From: Thermoproteota archaeon
Lineage (GTDB): Archaea; Korarchaeota; Korarchaeia; Korarchaeales; Korarchaeaceae
Direction of reading: 5' to 3'
NCBI GenBank assembly: GCA_026986575.1
Contig: JALSOH010000004.1
Span: forward strand, 186,001-250,000
DNA length: 64,000 bases
In this document: positions 1-8,324 of the stretch, in pieces
How the letters are laid out: each line of letters opens with the position of its first letter
Position numbering within the stretch: the stretch's first letter is position 1
Translations under genes and position numbers: made by a program
Notes under the pieces: generated by a model
The model's input: only the letters and a program-made list of their open reading frames with translations
The model's database searches: none
What the model was told of the DNA's origin: nothing

Positions 1-52
1 ATTTATTGACGGAGGGGATCATCAGGAGAGCTGAAGGAAAGGAGGGATCCCT

Positions 53-2386
53 TTGTCTAGACGAGAGCCCAGACTCAAGGAAAAGCACTGGTCTCCCGAT
101 ATGGAGCTCGAGATGCAGAAGGTGTGGGAGGAGGAGGACACTTATCGCTTCAATCCGGACTCTGATAGGCCTCTCTTCTCAATAGATACGCCCCCTCCCT
201 ACGCTAGCGGTAAGTGGCACATAGCTGCGGCCATCCATTATTCTCAGATCGACATGATCGCGAGGACCCAGAGGATGAGGGGTTACGAGGTCTACTTCCC
301 CTTCGGGGTGGACAGGAACGGCCTCCCGGTTGAGGTGGAGACTGAGAAGAGGTACGAGATCAAGATGTTCGAATATCCTAGAGAGGAGTTCCTCAGGCTG
401 TGTAGGGAGTTCTTGGATGAAGCTGAGCAGGACATCCTCTCGATAGTCAAGAGGCTGGGTATTAGCGCAGACACCAAGAACTACTTCCAGACTGATAGTG
501 AGAAGTGGAGGGCTGTGACTCAAGCCACCTTTATCGATGCCTGGAATAAGGGGTACATCTACGAGGACTACAGGCCGAACATATACTGCCCGAGGTGCAG
601 GACCACTCTAGCAGATGCGGAGGTCGAGTACAAGGAGCTCCCCACCAGACTCGTGTACCTCAAGTTCAAGGTGGAGGGGAGTGAAGAGGAGGTGGTCGTG
701 GCCACTACCAGGCCGGAGCTCCTCCCAGCATGTAAGGCGGTCATATACAATCCCGACGATGAGAGGTACAAGTGGCTGAGGGGGAAGAGGGTGGTCACGC
801 CCCTAGGGGATGCCATACCCGTTATGGAACACCCGTATGCCGATCCCGAGTTCGGGACCGGCTTGGTGATGATATGTTCCTATGGTGACAAGATGGATGT
901 CCAACTCTTCAGGGAGCTCGGTCTGGAGCCGAAAATAGTGGTCAATGAGGACGGCGCCCTCAATGAGAACGCTGGGGAGTACGCGGGCCTCACCATACAG
1001 GAGGCGAGGGAGAGGATAATAAGGGATTTAGAGCGGAAGGGGTTTGTTGAGAGGATCGAGACCATCATGCACAGGACTCCCGTGTGCTGGCGCTGCAAGA
1101 CTCCTCTGGAGATAGTCCCGATGAGGGAGTACTACCTAAAGCAGGTTGATCTGATTCATGAACTCGAGGAATACCTTGATGTGGTGAGATTCTACCCGGA
1201 GTGGGCGTCCAACTACTGGAGGGACTGGTTGAAGTCCGTGAGTTCCGACTGGCCCATATCCAGGAGGAGGTACTACGCCACGGAGATACCGGTATGGTAC
1301 TGCAAGAGCTGCGGAAAGCCCGTGTTACCGCCTCCCGGCAAGTACTACCAGCCTTGGAAGGAGGATCCGCCCTACGACAAGTGCCCGCACTGTGGTTCAA
1401 CGGCTGGCTTCGAGGGGGAGAAGAGGGTCTTCGATACGTGGATGGACTCCTCCATCTCGCCCCTAGTCTACAACGGATTCGGTTGGGACGACGAGTTCTT
1501 CAGTAAGCTAGGATCGAGCGATTTGAGGCCTCAGGGCAAGGACATAGTGAGAACTTGGCTCCATTACACCTTCCTGAGGGTGCATCAGGTGCTCGGGAAG
1601 CCAGCCTTCAAGCACGTCTGGATATCGGGGATGGGGCTGGATGCGAAAGGCAGGGCTATGCACAAGAGCTTGGGTAACATAATATACCCGTGGCCCTTGT
1701 TTGAGAAGTACGGGGCCGATGCTGTGAGGTTCTTCGGTGCGGCAGAGGCGCATCACGGTTCCGACTTCAGGATATCTGAGAGGAAGATAGAGGGCGCCTA
1801 TAAGTTCCTGCAGAAACTGTGGAACGTGGCCAGGTTCATCTCACAATTCGAGGAACCCAAGGGGATGCCTGAGCTGGAACCCTCTGATCTCTGGATACTG
1901 GGGGAGCTGAACAAGTCTATAAGGAGGGCCCTGTCGGGTTATGAGAGGTTCGACTTCTTTGACCCGGCTAACGAGGTCAGGATCTTCATCTGGGATGTGT
2001 TCGCCCCCCACTACATAGAGCTCGTCAAGGGAAGGGCCTACGGTGATTGTGTAGATGAAGGGAAGTCGGCGGCAGCGAGGTGGACCCTCCACTACGTCCT
2101 GAGGGCCGTACTTAGATTAGCGGCTCCCGTCATCCCCCACATCACTGACTACATATGGAGGAGCATCTACGGAGGAACGGTCCACAGGGAGCTCTTTCCC
2201 GAGGTAAGGGAGGAGTGGGACACGGAGTACTTGGAGCTCGGAAGGAAAGTGATGGAATTCAACAGCCTAGTCTGGAAGACCAAGAAAGAAAGGGGCATGA
2301 GGATGAAGGATCCGATAGAGATGAAGATCCCTGAGGACCTCAAGCCCTTCGAGGAGGATCTGAGAAAACTTCACAACATAAAGTAA
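53..2386 (+). CDS. valS: Valyl-tRNA synthetase (crenarchaeal-type, short form)
   Basis: Charges tRNA-Val with valine in the cytoplasm. The 777-residue protein is a class I synthetase: a HIGH-like element (KWHIAAAIHY, about residues 54-63) follows the PPPY strand, and the KMSKS-like element AMHKSLGN lies near residue 535. The CP1 editing region in between contains ATTRPELL. Four CxxC pairs (CPRC, CWRC, CKSC, CPHC) suggest two structural zincs. I first considered IleRS, but the length (IleRS is about 1000 aa), the WHIA...HYSQID block and the carboxyl end (EDLRKLHNIK) match the roughly 800-aa ValRS of Sulfolobus-type archaea as I remember it, so I call ValRS and consider it complete. Start is TTG at 53 with a GGAGGG ribosome-binding site about 5 nt upstream. 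It converges on the tRNA-Ser gene. Confidence 0.88.
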   Translation: MSRREPRLKEKHWSPDMELEMQKVWEEEDTYRFNPDSDRPLFSIDTPPPYASGKWHIAAAIHYSQIDMIARTQRMRGYEVYFPFGVDRNGLPVEVETEKRYEIKMFEYPREEFLRLCREFLDEAEQDILSIVKRLGISADTKNYFQTDSEKWRAVTQATFIDAWNKGYIYEDYRPNIYCPRCRTTLADAEVEYKELPTRLVYLKFKVEGSEEEVVVATTRPELLPACKAVIYNPDDERYKWLRGKRVVTPLGDAIPVMEHPYADPEFGTGLVMICSYGDKMDVQLFRELGLEPKIVVNEDGALNENAGEYAGLTIQEARERIIRDLERKGFVERIETIMHRTPVCWRCKTPLEIVPMREYYLKQVDLIHELEEYLDVVRFYPEWASNYWRDWLKSVSSDWPISRRRYYATEIPVWYCKSCGKPVLPPPGKYYQPWKEDPPYDKCPHCGSTAGFEGEKRVFDTWMDSSISPLVYNGFGWDDEFFSKLGSSDLRPQGKDIVRTWLHYTFLRVHQVLGKPAFKHVWISGMGLDAKGRAMHKSLGNIIYPWPLFEKYGADAVRFFGAAEAHHGSDFRISERKIEGAYKFLQKLWNVARFISQFEEPKGMPELEPSDLWILGELNKSIRRALSGYERFDFFDPANEVRIFIWDVFAPHYIELVKGRAYGDCVDEGKSAAARWTLHYVLRAVLRLAAPVIPHITDYIWRSIYGGTVHRELFPEVREEWDTEYLELGRKVMEFNSLVWKTKKERGMRMKDPIEMKIPEDLKPFEEDLRKLHNIK

Positions 2387-2387
2387 G

Positions 2388-2497
2388 TGGCGCCGGGGGT
2401 GGGATTCGAACCCACGAGGCCCGTGAGGGCCACCGGATCTCGAGTCCGGCCCCTTGCTTCGCCGGGCGCCTGGGCCCTCTGGCTAGGGTACCCCGGC
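2388..2497 (-). tRNA. tRNA-Ser (CGA) with probable D-loop intron, CCA encoded
   Basis: The acceptor stem GCCGGGG/CCCCGGC, T-arm GTGGG-TTCGAAT-CCCAC, anticodon stem CCGGA/TCCGG with loop CTCGAGA (anticodon CGA), and a long variable arm (GGCCC-TCAC-GGGCC) define a class II tRNA-Ser reading UCG. The 3' CCA is encoded at 2388-2390 of the complement. The segment between acceptor stem and anticodon stem is too long: if CCCT/AGGG is the D-stem, the D-loop is 30 nt instead of about 11-14. That leaves roughly 16-20 nt to be explained as a non-canonical intron inside the D-loop. A TATA-like CATTTATAG on the minus strand lies at 2531-2539. The exact splice sites cannot be set by eye. Confidence 0.9.
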
Positions 2498-2553
2498 ACT
2501 ACCCCGCCACTTTCTCCCTGATCTCTGGGGCTATAAATGTTGGGGGTGATAAG

Positions 2554-3312
2554 ATGGATGCTGCCCTCGTCTTAGGGACCGCTGGATCCGGTAAGACCAC
2601 CTTCACTGCGAGCTATTCGGAATGGTTAAGGAGGAGGTTCATGCCGCTCCGGAGTTGCACAGCCAACTTGGATCCGGGAGTGCTGAGCCTGCCGTACAAA
2701 CCCGATTACGATGTTAGGGAGCTGATCAGCGTACAAGATATAATGGGGAAGGAGATACTGGGTCCTAACGGCGCTCTGGTGAGGGCTGCGGAGATCATGG
2801 TGGCTAAGATGGGTGAGATAGTCGAATCCCTATGCTCCCTCAGCTGCGACCATTTAGTGATAGACACGCCCGGTCAAATGGAGATCTTCGCCTTCAGGCC
2901 CTTGGGGAGGGTGCTGTGTGAGAGGCTCTCTTCATGCCTAAATCTGGCTGCCGTCTTTTTGGGAGATCACGAGCCGGGAAGGGAGATGGAGGACATCGTC
3001 ACCTCGGCCCTGCTAGCCAAGATACTGGAACTGAAGCTTGGAGTGACTGTGATCCCCCTGCTCAACAAGATGGATATCTGGCGGGGCGAGGGAGTCGAGA
3101 AGGTATGGGAGAGGGTGCTGAGGGGGGAGGTGGATGGGCTCGATGCTGGCGAGGGTACCCTGTCGGACGCATTGCTGGAGCTCGTGAGGGCCGTTTCCTC
3201 TTTTAAATCACCGGTCAGGGTGGTACCCATCTCGGCTAGGGAGGGAATTAACTACCAAGAGGTTTTCGATCTTCTAAGCGAGGTATGGTGCTCTTGCGGA
3301 GATATGACCTGA
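2554..3312 (+). CDS. GPN-loop GTPase
   Basis: A 252-residue P-loop GTPase of the GPN family, whose eukaryotic members (Gpn1-3) help assemble and import RNA polymerase II; the archaeal role is unsettled. Visible motifs are the P-loop GTAGSGKTTF (residues 8-17), the family-defining GPN tripeptide at about residue 70 (GPNGAL), the switch II motif DTPGQ (about 104), and NKMD as the guanine-specificity motif. Length matches archaeal members such as PAB0955 (about 250 aa). The start is ATG at 2554 with the strong site GGGGGTGAT just upstream. The last 28 nt overlap the next gene, so the two are probably translationally coupled. Confidence 0.92.
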   Translation: MDAALVLGTAGSGKTTFTASYSEWLRRRFMPLRSCTANLDPGVLSLPYKPDYDVRELISVQDIMGKEILGPNGALVRAAEIMVAKMGEIVESLCSLSCDHLVIDTPGQMEIFAFRPLGRVLCERLSSCLNLAAVFLGDHEPGREMEDIVTSALLAKILELKLGVTVIPLLNKMDIWRGEGVEKVWERVLRGEVDGLDAGEGTLSDALLELVRAVSSFKSPVRVVPISAREGINYQEVFDLLSEVWCSCGDMT

Positions 3313-3854
3313 TTGGTATCGACCTGGCCGTTAGGAAACCCTCCTCCCTAGCGGGTTACTCAAAGGGGAGCAAGATAGAGATATGGAGGATGACCCCCTG
3401 TGAGCTACTAGAGGAGGGGTTGGAAACCGAGCTCGTCGTTATAGACGCGTCCCTCTCCCTTCCTAAGGAGGGGGCCTTCAGGGACTTCGAAAGGGAGGTG
3501 TTATCGAGGGGATACAAGCTCCTACCCGTAAAGAAGGGGCCGATGAGGGATCTAGCGATCATGGGCTCCCAGCTGAAGCTCAAGTTGGAAAGTAAAGGGG
3601 TTAAGGTGTTGGAGACACATCCATCCTCAGCCCTGAAGGCGATCGGAATGACTAGGTATCATGTGGTCTCCCTCCTGTCGAAGGTGGGCTTCACCCCGAG
3701 CCCGCCTGTGAGTGAAGATGATGAAGATGCCCTTATATGCCTGCTAGTTGGGATGCTCTACCTGAAGGGAGGAGTGGAGATCTTCGAGGGTGAGGAGGGG
3801 TCGATGGTCCTGCCCAAGCTGGGATTGAGGCTCAGGGATTTGGATCTCACTTGA
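3285..3854 (+). CDS. DUF429-family protein (predicted RNase H-fold nuclease)
   Basis: A 189-residue protein resembling the DUF429 family, predicted by others to adopt an RNase H/RuvC-like fold; no activity is established. The N-terminal GIDLAVRKPS resembles the first acidic strand of this fold, VVIDAS gives a second acidic position near residue 56, and SEDDEDALICLL near residue 145 gives the carboxyl acidic cluster. These three acidic sites are what a metal-dependent nuclease would need. It overlaps the GPN GTPase by 28 nt. ATG at 3285 is the first start in frame, but the fold begins only at RYDLIGID, so a later non-ATG start is possible. Confidence 0.65.
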   Translation: MVLLRRYDLIGIDLAVRKPSSLAGYSKGSKIEIWRMTPCELLEEGLETELVVIDASLSLPKEGAFRDFEREVLSRGYKLLPVKKGPMRDLAIMGSQLKLKLESKGVKVLETHPSSALKAIGMTRYHVVSLLSKVGFTPSPPVSEDDEDALICLLVGMLYLKGGVEIFEGEEGSMVLPKLGLRLRDLDLT

Positions 3855-3900
3855 AGGAACTGAGATCACCTTTTTAGTAGTGATGGGGTAACTGACCCAG

Positions 3901-5337
3901 ATGGCACAGCAAGTGGAGATCGTCAGGAGAGTCCTAAGTAGAGGCTATAACATATCTCCAGAGGCTTTGGCCCTCTTAATGGAGCGGGATATCGGGGAGG
4001 TAGACTCCTTACTAGATTTAATTCCTGATAAACCCGTAATAGAATTGCATGACTTGGAAGAGGCCTTAAGAAGGATGAGGAGGCGCGTGGAGAGGCAATC
4101 CTCTTATGCGACTGGAGAGGTCGTGGAAGGAGTAAGCGTCATTAAGGCTCCCACAAATTTGGGGGTAAAAGGAAGCTCGGAGGAGTTCGTGGAACTCATG
4201 AGGAAAAGGTTTCAGTTCCTGAAGTCTGTTCTCATGAGTAAGAGCGAGATAGATCCCATCCCCATATCTAATCTTCTGAATTCTACGTCTAGAAATGGAG
4301 ATAGAGTGCTCGTGGTTGGGATGGTCTTGGAGAAGCGAGTACTGAGAGACTTCTCCATAAGGATGGAAATAGATGACGAGAGCGGGTCGATCCCCGTCAT
4401 ATTCAAGAAGGGGAGTAGATATTGGGATAAGGCCGACAAGATTCCTGTAGATAGCGTGATAGCTGTCAGGGGAACCTTCATCAATGGAAAACTTTACGCC
4501 GACACTTTCAGGATCCCAGATCTCGATGGCAAGCTGGTGAAGCCGGGCTCGGCATCTGGAAGAGTTGCTCTCGTGAGCGACATCCATATGGGAAGTAAGT
4601 ACTTTAACGAGGAGGCCTTCGAGAGGTTCGTGAGGTGGTTGAACAGCGATCAGGCAAGAGATGTGAAGTATTTGATGATCTGCGGCGACTTAGTCGACGG
4701 TATTGGTGTATATCCTAATCAGGAGGAGGAGTTGAAGATATCAGATGTGTACAAGCAGTTCCAGCTGGCATCAGGGTTCTTGGAGAGGATCCCCAAGGAC
4801 ATCAAGGTAATCTATATACCCGGTAATCACGAGCCGGTCAGGCAGGCGGAGCCTCAACCAGTCGTCCCAGAGGAGTATTTGGATCACCTGTTGGAGGTTA
4901 GACCAGATCTCATAGCCCTTCCCAATCCGGCGATGATAGGTATAGGCGATGTACGTGTCCTGATCTATCACGGACGAAGTTTGAACGCCATCTTCAAGCA
5001 CATACCTGGATTGCAGCCCATAAGGCCCGAGACCGTCGTTGAAGCCATGAGATGGATCCTCAGGCTAAGGCACTTAGCTCCTATCTACGGAGAGCATCCA
5101 ATATCGCCAGAGAGTGAGGACTGGCTTCTAGTGGATCAGATACCCCATGTCCTCCATGTCGGCCATATTCACGTCTACGGAGTAGGGGAGTACAATGGGG
5201 TGAAGATAGTCAATTCTGGGACTTTTGAGAACGAGACTCCATACATAAAGAGTTTGGGGATTGAGGTGACTGTGGGGAAGGCCCCAATACTGGATCTAAA
5301 GAGTATGGAGATTGAGGTGAAGGATTTCTCCTCATAG
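3901..5337 (+). CDS. polB: Family D DNA polymerase small (exonuclease) subunit DP1
   Basis: Small subunit of the archaeal replicative polymerase PolD, carrying the Mre11-like 3'-5' proofreading exonuclease. The calcineurin-like phosphoesterase motifs are all present in order: DIHMGS (about 227), CGDLVDG (261), GNHE (308), YHGRS (356) and HVGHIHVYG (419). An OB-fold-like segment (about 130-210) precedes them, and the N-terminal 70 residues form a helical region. At 478 aa it is slightly shorter than many euryarchaeal DP1 proteins (about 600). It lies back-to-back with orc1, the stops only a few bases apart, so replication genes cluster beside the candidate origin. The large subunit DP2 is not in the window. 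Presence of PolD argues against a crenarchaeote. Confidence 0.95.
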   Translation: MAQQVEIVRRVLSRGYNISPEALALLMERDIGEVDSLLDLIPDKPVIELHDLEEALRRMRRRVERQSSYATGEVVEGVSVIKAPTNLGVKGSSEEFVELMRKRFQFLKSVLMSKSEIDPIPISNLLNSTSRNGDRVLVVGMVLEKRVLRDFSIRMEIDDESGSIPVIFKKGSRYWDKADKIPVDSVIAVRGTFINGKLYADTFRIPDLDGKLVKPGSASGRVALVSDIHMGSKYFNEEAFERFVRWLNSDQARDVKYLMICGDLVDGIGVYPNQEEELKISDVYKQFQLASGFLERIPKDIKVIYIPGNHEPVRQAEPQPVVPEEYLDHLLEVRPDLIALPNPAMIGIGDVRVLIYHGRSLNAIFKHIPGLQPIRPETVVEAMRWILRLRHLAPIYGEHPISPESEDWLLVDQIPHVLHVGHIHVYGVGEYNGVKIVNSGTFENETPYIKSLGIEVTVGKAPILDLKSMEIEVKDFSS

Positions 5338-5340
5338 CCG

Positions 5341-6525
5341 TTACCTTATGCCCATCTGGGCTAAGAGGTTCCTCATCTGCCTGAGGGGGAGGGCCATTTT
5401 CTTCACCACTTTTGTGTTCCCCCTAGCCCCCCCATATTGCATCTCTATCTCGACGAGACCTTGGGACTCCAGCTCCCTCAATATACCCGAGACCCTCCTC
5501 ATAGTCAGCGGCTTCACCCCGTACAAACTAGCCCTCTGTTCGTACGCCCGGTAGATGGTACCAGTTCCAGCCCTGACCACCGGTCGTTCGAGCACATCGG
5601 CGATGGCTGCTAGTATGAGCCTGTGGTGGAGAGGCAGGGTCCTGACAGTTATTGAGACCTCCTCCTCGTTGACCGTATCCACCGCCATGATAGCGTGCTT
5701 CTTCGTCAGTTTCTCAGCCCTCTCGTTCTCCGCTAGCTCAGCAGCCATCCTCAGAATGTCTATAGCCCTCCTAGCATCACCAGACTCTTGGGCTACCCTG
5801 CTAGCTATGTACTGCAAGGCTTCGTCCTCCCAAGTGCCGACCTTGAGCCCCAGATCCGCCCTCTGCCTGAGTATCTGATACAGCTGAGGATGGTTGTAGG
5901 GTGGGAACTGCAACCTGTTTGGTTCGAAGCTGCTCCTCTCCCTAGGATCTAACCTCTCAAGGAAGTCCATTGTGTTGCTGATGACCACCAAGCTTATGCT
6001 CAACTCCTCAGGGAGGTCGTAGTTCAGCCTAGTGAGGGCGTACAGTAGCCTCCCTCCATCCCTCTTAACCAGCAAATCCACCTCGTCGAGGACTATCACC
6101 AGCCTAGAGCTTGAGGTCGTGTAGGCATCGACGAATTTGTCCCAGAGGACATCGAAGGGATAGCCTGACGGTGGAACTAGAACTCCCATGGACCGATTCA
6201 ATTGATAGAGTACCCTGTAGGCCGTGGTGGCTTGGCTGCAGTTCACATATGCGAATTTAGCCCTGAGGTTCGGATACTCATTCCTGTACTTCTTGATCAC
6301 GTGCTTCACTACGGCTGTTTTACCCGTACCAGGCTTCCCAATGAAAGCTACATCGCTTGGGGGTTGATCCACGAGTAGATCGGAGAGTATCCTTGAGAAT
6401 TGGAATATTTGCTCCTCCCTACCGGGCAGGGTATCAGGGATATAAGAGTCCCGAAGGACCCGCTTATCTTTAATTATGGTGTAGGACATGTAAGAAGTAT
6501 CGATAAACGCCTCATCCAATGGCAT
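5341..6525 (-). CDS. cdc6: Orc1/Cdc6 replication initiator
   Basis: Origin-recognition and MCM-loading AAA+ ATPase. The 394-residue protein has Walker A GKPGTGKT at residues 63-70, Walker B LVIVLDEVDLL at about 143-153, sensor 1 (VVISNTMDF), and sensor 2 (GDARRAIDIL) near 265. The carboxyl part is a winged helix (RRVSGILRELESQGLVEI) that would contact origin DNA. ATG at 6525 is preceded by GGAGGGG, and a TATA-like GGATTTAAAG sits about 55 bp further upstream at 6577-6586. It reads away from the repeat-rich gap at 6526-6803, which I interpret as its cognate origin, as is typical for archaeal orc1 genes. Confidence 0.96.
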   Translation of the reverse strand: MPLDEAFIDTSYMSYTIIKDKRVLRDSYIPDTLPGREEQIFQFSRILSDLLVDQPPSDVAFIGKPGTGKTAVVKHVIKKYRNEYPNLRAKFAYVNCSQATTAYRVLYQLNRSMGVLVPPSGYPFDVLWDKFVDAYTTSSSRLVIVLDEVDLLVKRDGGRLLYALTRLNYDLPEELSISLVVISNTMDFLERLDPRERSSFEPNRLQFPPYNHPQLYQILRQRADLGLKVGTWEDEALQYIASRVAQESGDARRAIDILRMAAELAENERAEKLTKKHAIMAVDTVNEEEVSITVRTLPLHHRLILAAIADVLERPVVRAGTGTIYRAYEQRASLYGVKPLTMRRVSGILRELESQGLVEIEMQYGGARGNTKVVKKMALPLRQMRNLLAQMGIR

Positions 6526-6803
6526 CTAACCACTTCCCCTCCGCCCGGACCTGAATAAGTTGTATTGCCTTTGGAGGATTTAAAGTTGGTGCCTTTTTAA
6601 AGAGGAAAGGTTCTAATGATAAGATGATAAGTTCTAAGTAATACAACCTTATTATAATGGAATGCGCATCATTTCCATTCCATCAACTCCGGAGAGAGTC
6701 TCCCCAGTGGTTCAACTCCTTCAACTCCAATGGGCAGGTAACGGATCGGAAATACAGGGATTTCAGCTCCACCACCCTAACATCGGAATGGAAGGAGTTG
6801 AAA
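6526..6803. other. Candidate replication origin (AT-rich stretch plus ORB-like repeats)
   Basis: This is the longest non-coding gap near orc1. The side near orc1 (about 6560-6660) is AT-rich, with TTTAAA and TTTTTAAAG tracts and runs such as CTAATGATAAGATGATAAG, suitable for duplex unwinding. It is followed by copies of TCAACTCC at 6683-6690, 6712-6719 and 6721-6728, a variant TTCAGCTCC at 6762-6770, and an inverted copy GGAGTTGA at 6794-6801 inside the 3' end of ecfT. The 19-mer on the minus strand at 6785-6803 matches the plus-strand 19-mer at 6710-6728 at 16 of 19 positions. Repeats in both orientations next to orc1 resemble origin recognition boxes, though not a known consensus. Function is inferred. 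Confidence 0.6.
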
Positions 6804-7544
6804 TTGTGGTGTGAGTGTCCCCACCACCAGCCCTATGGTGATCACAATTATGGCGTAGATTAGGAGGATCCAATCGCCTCTCCCATACTCGTAAACCACG
6901 TAGCTACTCCTCCTCTCTATAGCCCCAAAAGCCTTTGTCTCTAGGGCCTCTGCCAGCTGGTGACCTCTTCTTATCGCTATTATTATCATGGGAATCAGTA
7001 TAGGGATCAACCTCTTTACCTTCTCTAGGAACCCTCCTCTCTCCAACTCGTAACCTCTGCTAACTTGGGATGTGATGATCATTACCACGTCATCCGCCAA
7101 AACAGGTATGAACCTTAGAGCTATCACAAAGGAGAAGGTTATCTGAAGAGGGACCTTGAGCTTAGTCAGGAGATCTCCTATCTCCGCCGGGCTGGTGCCC
7201 GTCATGAATATTGCGGATGCTATTATCATACTTACCAGCCTCAGCACCATTGCGAGGCTGAACTCTAGACTATGGGTAGTGAGGTAGTTTAGCACCACCA
7301 GTACTACGATGAACAGAAGGGACGCCTTGAGGGATCTCTTCACCCTTCTCTCAGATCTTGATAAGATTATTAGTGGTACTTGGGCTATAAGGGAGAATAT
7401 CTGTATTGGGAGCGAGGCGCTGATGAGAGGAAGGGCTATGAAGGAGGCGAAGAGTATGAATTTTGTGGAGGGATTGAGCCTGGAGTATGGTGTCTCCCCC
7501 ACTTGAGTCCTGAAAATCTCCACCATTCCCATGGGATCGAGCAC
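6777..7544 (-). CDS. ecfT: ECF transporter transmembrane subunit EcfT (CbiQ-like)
   Basis: Membrane scaffold of an energy-coupling factor importer for vitamins or metal ions. The 255-residue protein has several hydrophobic helices: two near residues 29-60, one near 68-95, then about 105-150, and a last one near 225-245. The cytoplasmic coupling region contains the characteristic small-residue patches: SRGYELERGG (about 155) and RRGHQLAEALETKAFG (about 195), the latter being the Ala-Arg-Gly-like coupling helix seen in CbiQ/EcfT. It is last in a three-gene unit after the two ATPases. No substrate-binding S protein is seen in the neighbourhood, so the substrate cannot be told. Confidence 0.88.
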   Translation of the reverse strand: MLDPMGMVEIFRTQVGETPYSRLNPSTKFILFASFIALPLISASLPIQIFSLIAQVPLIILSRSERRVKRSLKASLLFIVVLVVLNYLTTHSLEFSLAMVLRLVSMIIASAIFMTGTSPAEIGDLLTKLKVPLQITFSFVIALRFIPVLADDVVMIITSQVSRGYELERGGFLEKVKRLIPILIPMIIIAIRRGHQLAEALETKAFGAIERRSSYVVYEYGRGDWILLIYAIIVITIGLVVGTLTPQFQLLPFRC

Positions 7545-8324
7545 TTAACCCACCTCCAGCAAAGAATCGACTATGTATCTGTAGGGAGGTATGAGGCCGT
7601 TAGTAGCGAGATTCCTTATATCCGAGAAGATCTCTTTAGGATCTCCTCTATTGATTACGACTCCATAGCGGAGCACGAATACCACATCAGGGCCGAGCTC
7701 GTCCAACCACTCCAAGTCGTGGGTGACGATCACGACACCCTTACCCTCCCCCCTCATCCTCTTGAATATCTCCGATAACGACTCCTTTGAAAGACTGTCC
7801 TGTCCTATTGTGGGCTCGTCTACTGCTAGGAACTCCGGCTTCATGGACAAGATACATGCTATCGAGAGTCTCTTCATCTCACCACCGCTTAGTGACCAAG
7901 GACTCCTCTCTCTCAACTCCCAGAGACCTACTTCCTCCAATGCCCACCTAACAGACTCCTTAATTTCTTCTGGATCCATGCCTATTGATTTAGGGCCGAA
8001 AGATACCTCCTCATATACGGTCTCTGAGAAGAACATATGCTCCGGATTCTGAAAGACCAACCCGACCTTCTTGGACAGCTGCGCGACGCTGGCCTCTCTC
8101 GTGTCCACCCCATCCACAAGGACCCTCCCCTTCATCTCCCCCCTGTAGAAGTGCGGTATCAGCCCGTTCAGGAGCCTCAAGAGGGTGGACTTGCCCGAGC
8201 CATTCGGACCAACGACACCGTAGATTTTACCCCTCTCCAGCTCTAGACTGACATCTCTGAGGGCATTCATTCCACTTCCCTCATACTTGAACGTTACCCC
8301 CTCAACTTCGATCAATCCTGACAC
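7545..8324 (-). CDS. ecfA: ECF transporter ATP-binding subunit (second copy)
   Basis: One of two ABC ATPases energising the ECF importer. The 259-residue protein has Walker A GPNGSGKST (about 38-46), Q-loop VFQNPEH (about 87), signature LSGGEMKR (about 140) and Walker B FLAVDEPT, followed by the H-loop VIVTHDLEW. Walker B is followed by T-I-G-Q-D in place of the usual S-x-L-D. It overlaps the upstream ATPase gene by 23 nt and its stop abuts the start of ecfT, so the three are co-transcribed. A segment covering Walker A to the Q-loop is almost identical at DNA level to the sister gene. Confidence 0.92.
   Translation of the reverse strand: MSGLIEVEGVTFKYEGSGMNALRDVSLELERGKIYGVVGPNGSGKSTLLRLLNGLIPHFYRGEMKGRVLVDGVDTREASVAQLSKKVGLVFQNPEHMFFSETVYEEVSFGPKSIGMDPEEIKESVRWALEEVGLWELRERSPWSLSGGEMKRLSIACILSMKPEFLAVDEPTIGQDSLSKESLSEIFKRMRGEGKGVVIVTHDLEWLDELGPDVVFVLRYGVVINRGDPKEIFSDIRNLATNGLIPPYRYIVDSLLEVG
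8041..8201. repeat. 161-bp near-identical block in ecfA copy 2
   Basis: This segment is repeated at 8861-9021, displaced by 820 bp in the same orientation. I count two differences in 161 bp (at 8118 and 8163). It encodes the Walker A to Q-loop region of the ATPase, from STLLRLLNGLIPHFYRG to QNP. Sequence on either side diverges sharply, including the residues immediately adjacent, which points to gene conversion between paralogues rather than a recent whole-gene duplication. Confidence 0.95.

Noticed and set aside
53-2386. Reading the first gene as isoleucyl-tRNA synthetase
   Set aside because: Length of 777 residues, the WHIA...HYSQID block, and the short carboxyl end fit crenarchaeal-type ValRS; IleRS would be about 250 residues longer.
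2531-2538. TATA box for the GPN GTPase gene
   Set aside because: It is only 19 bp from the ATG, too close for a start 25 bp downstream; on the minus strand it is better placed for tRNA-Ser.
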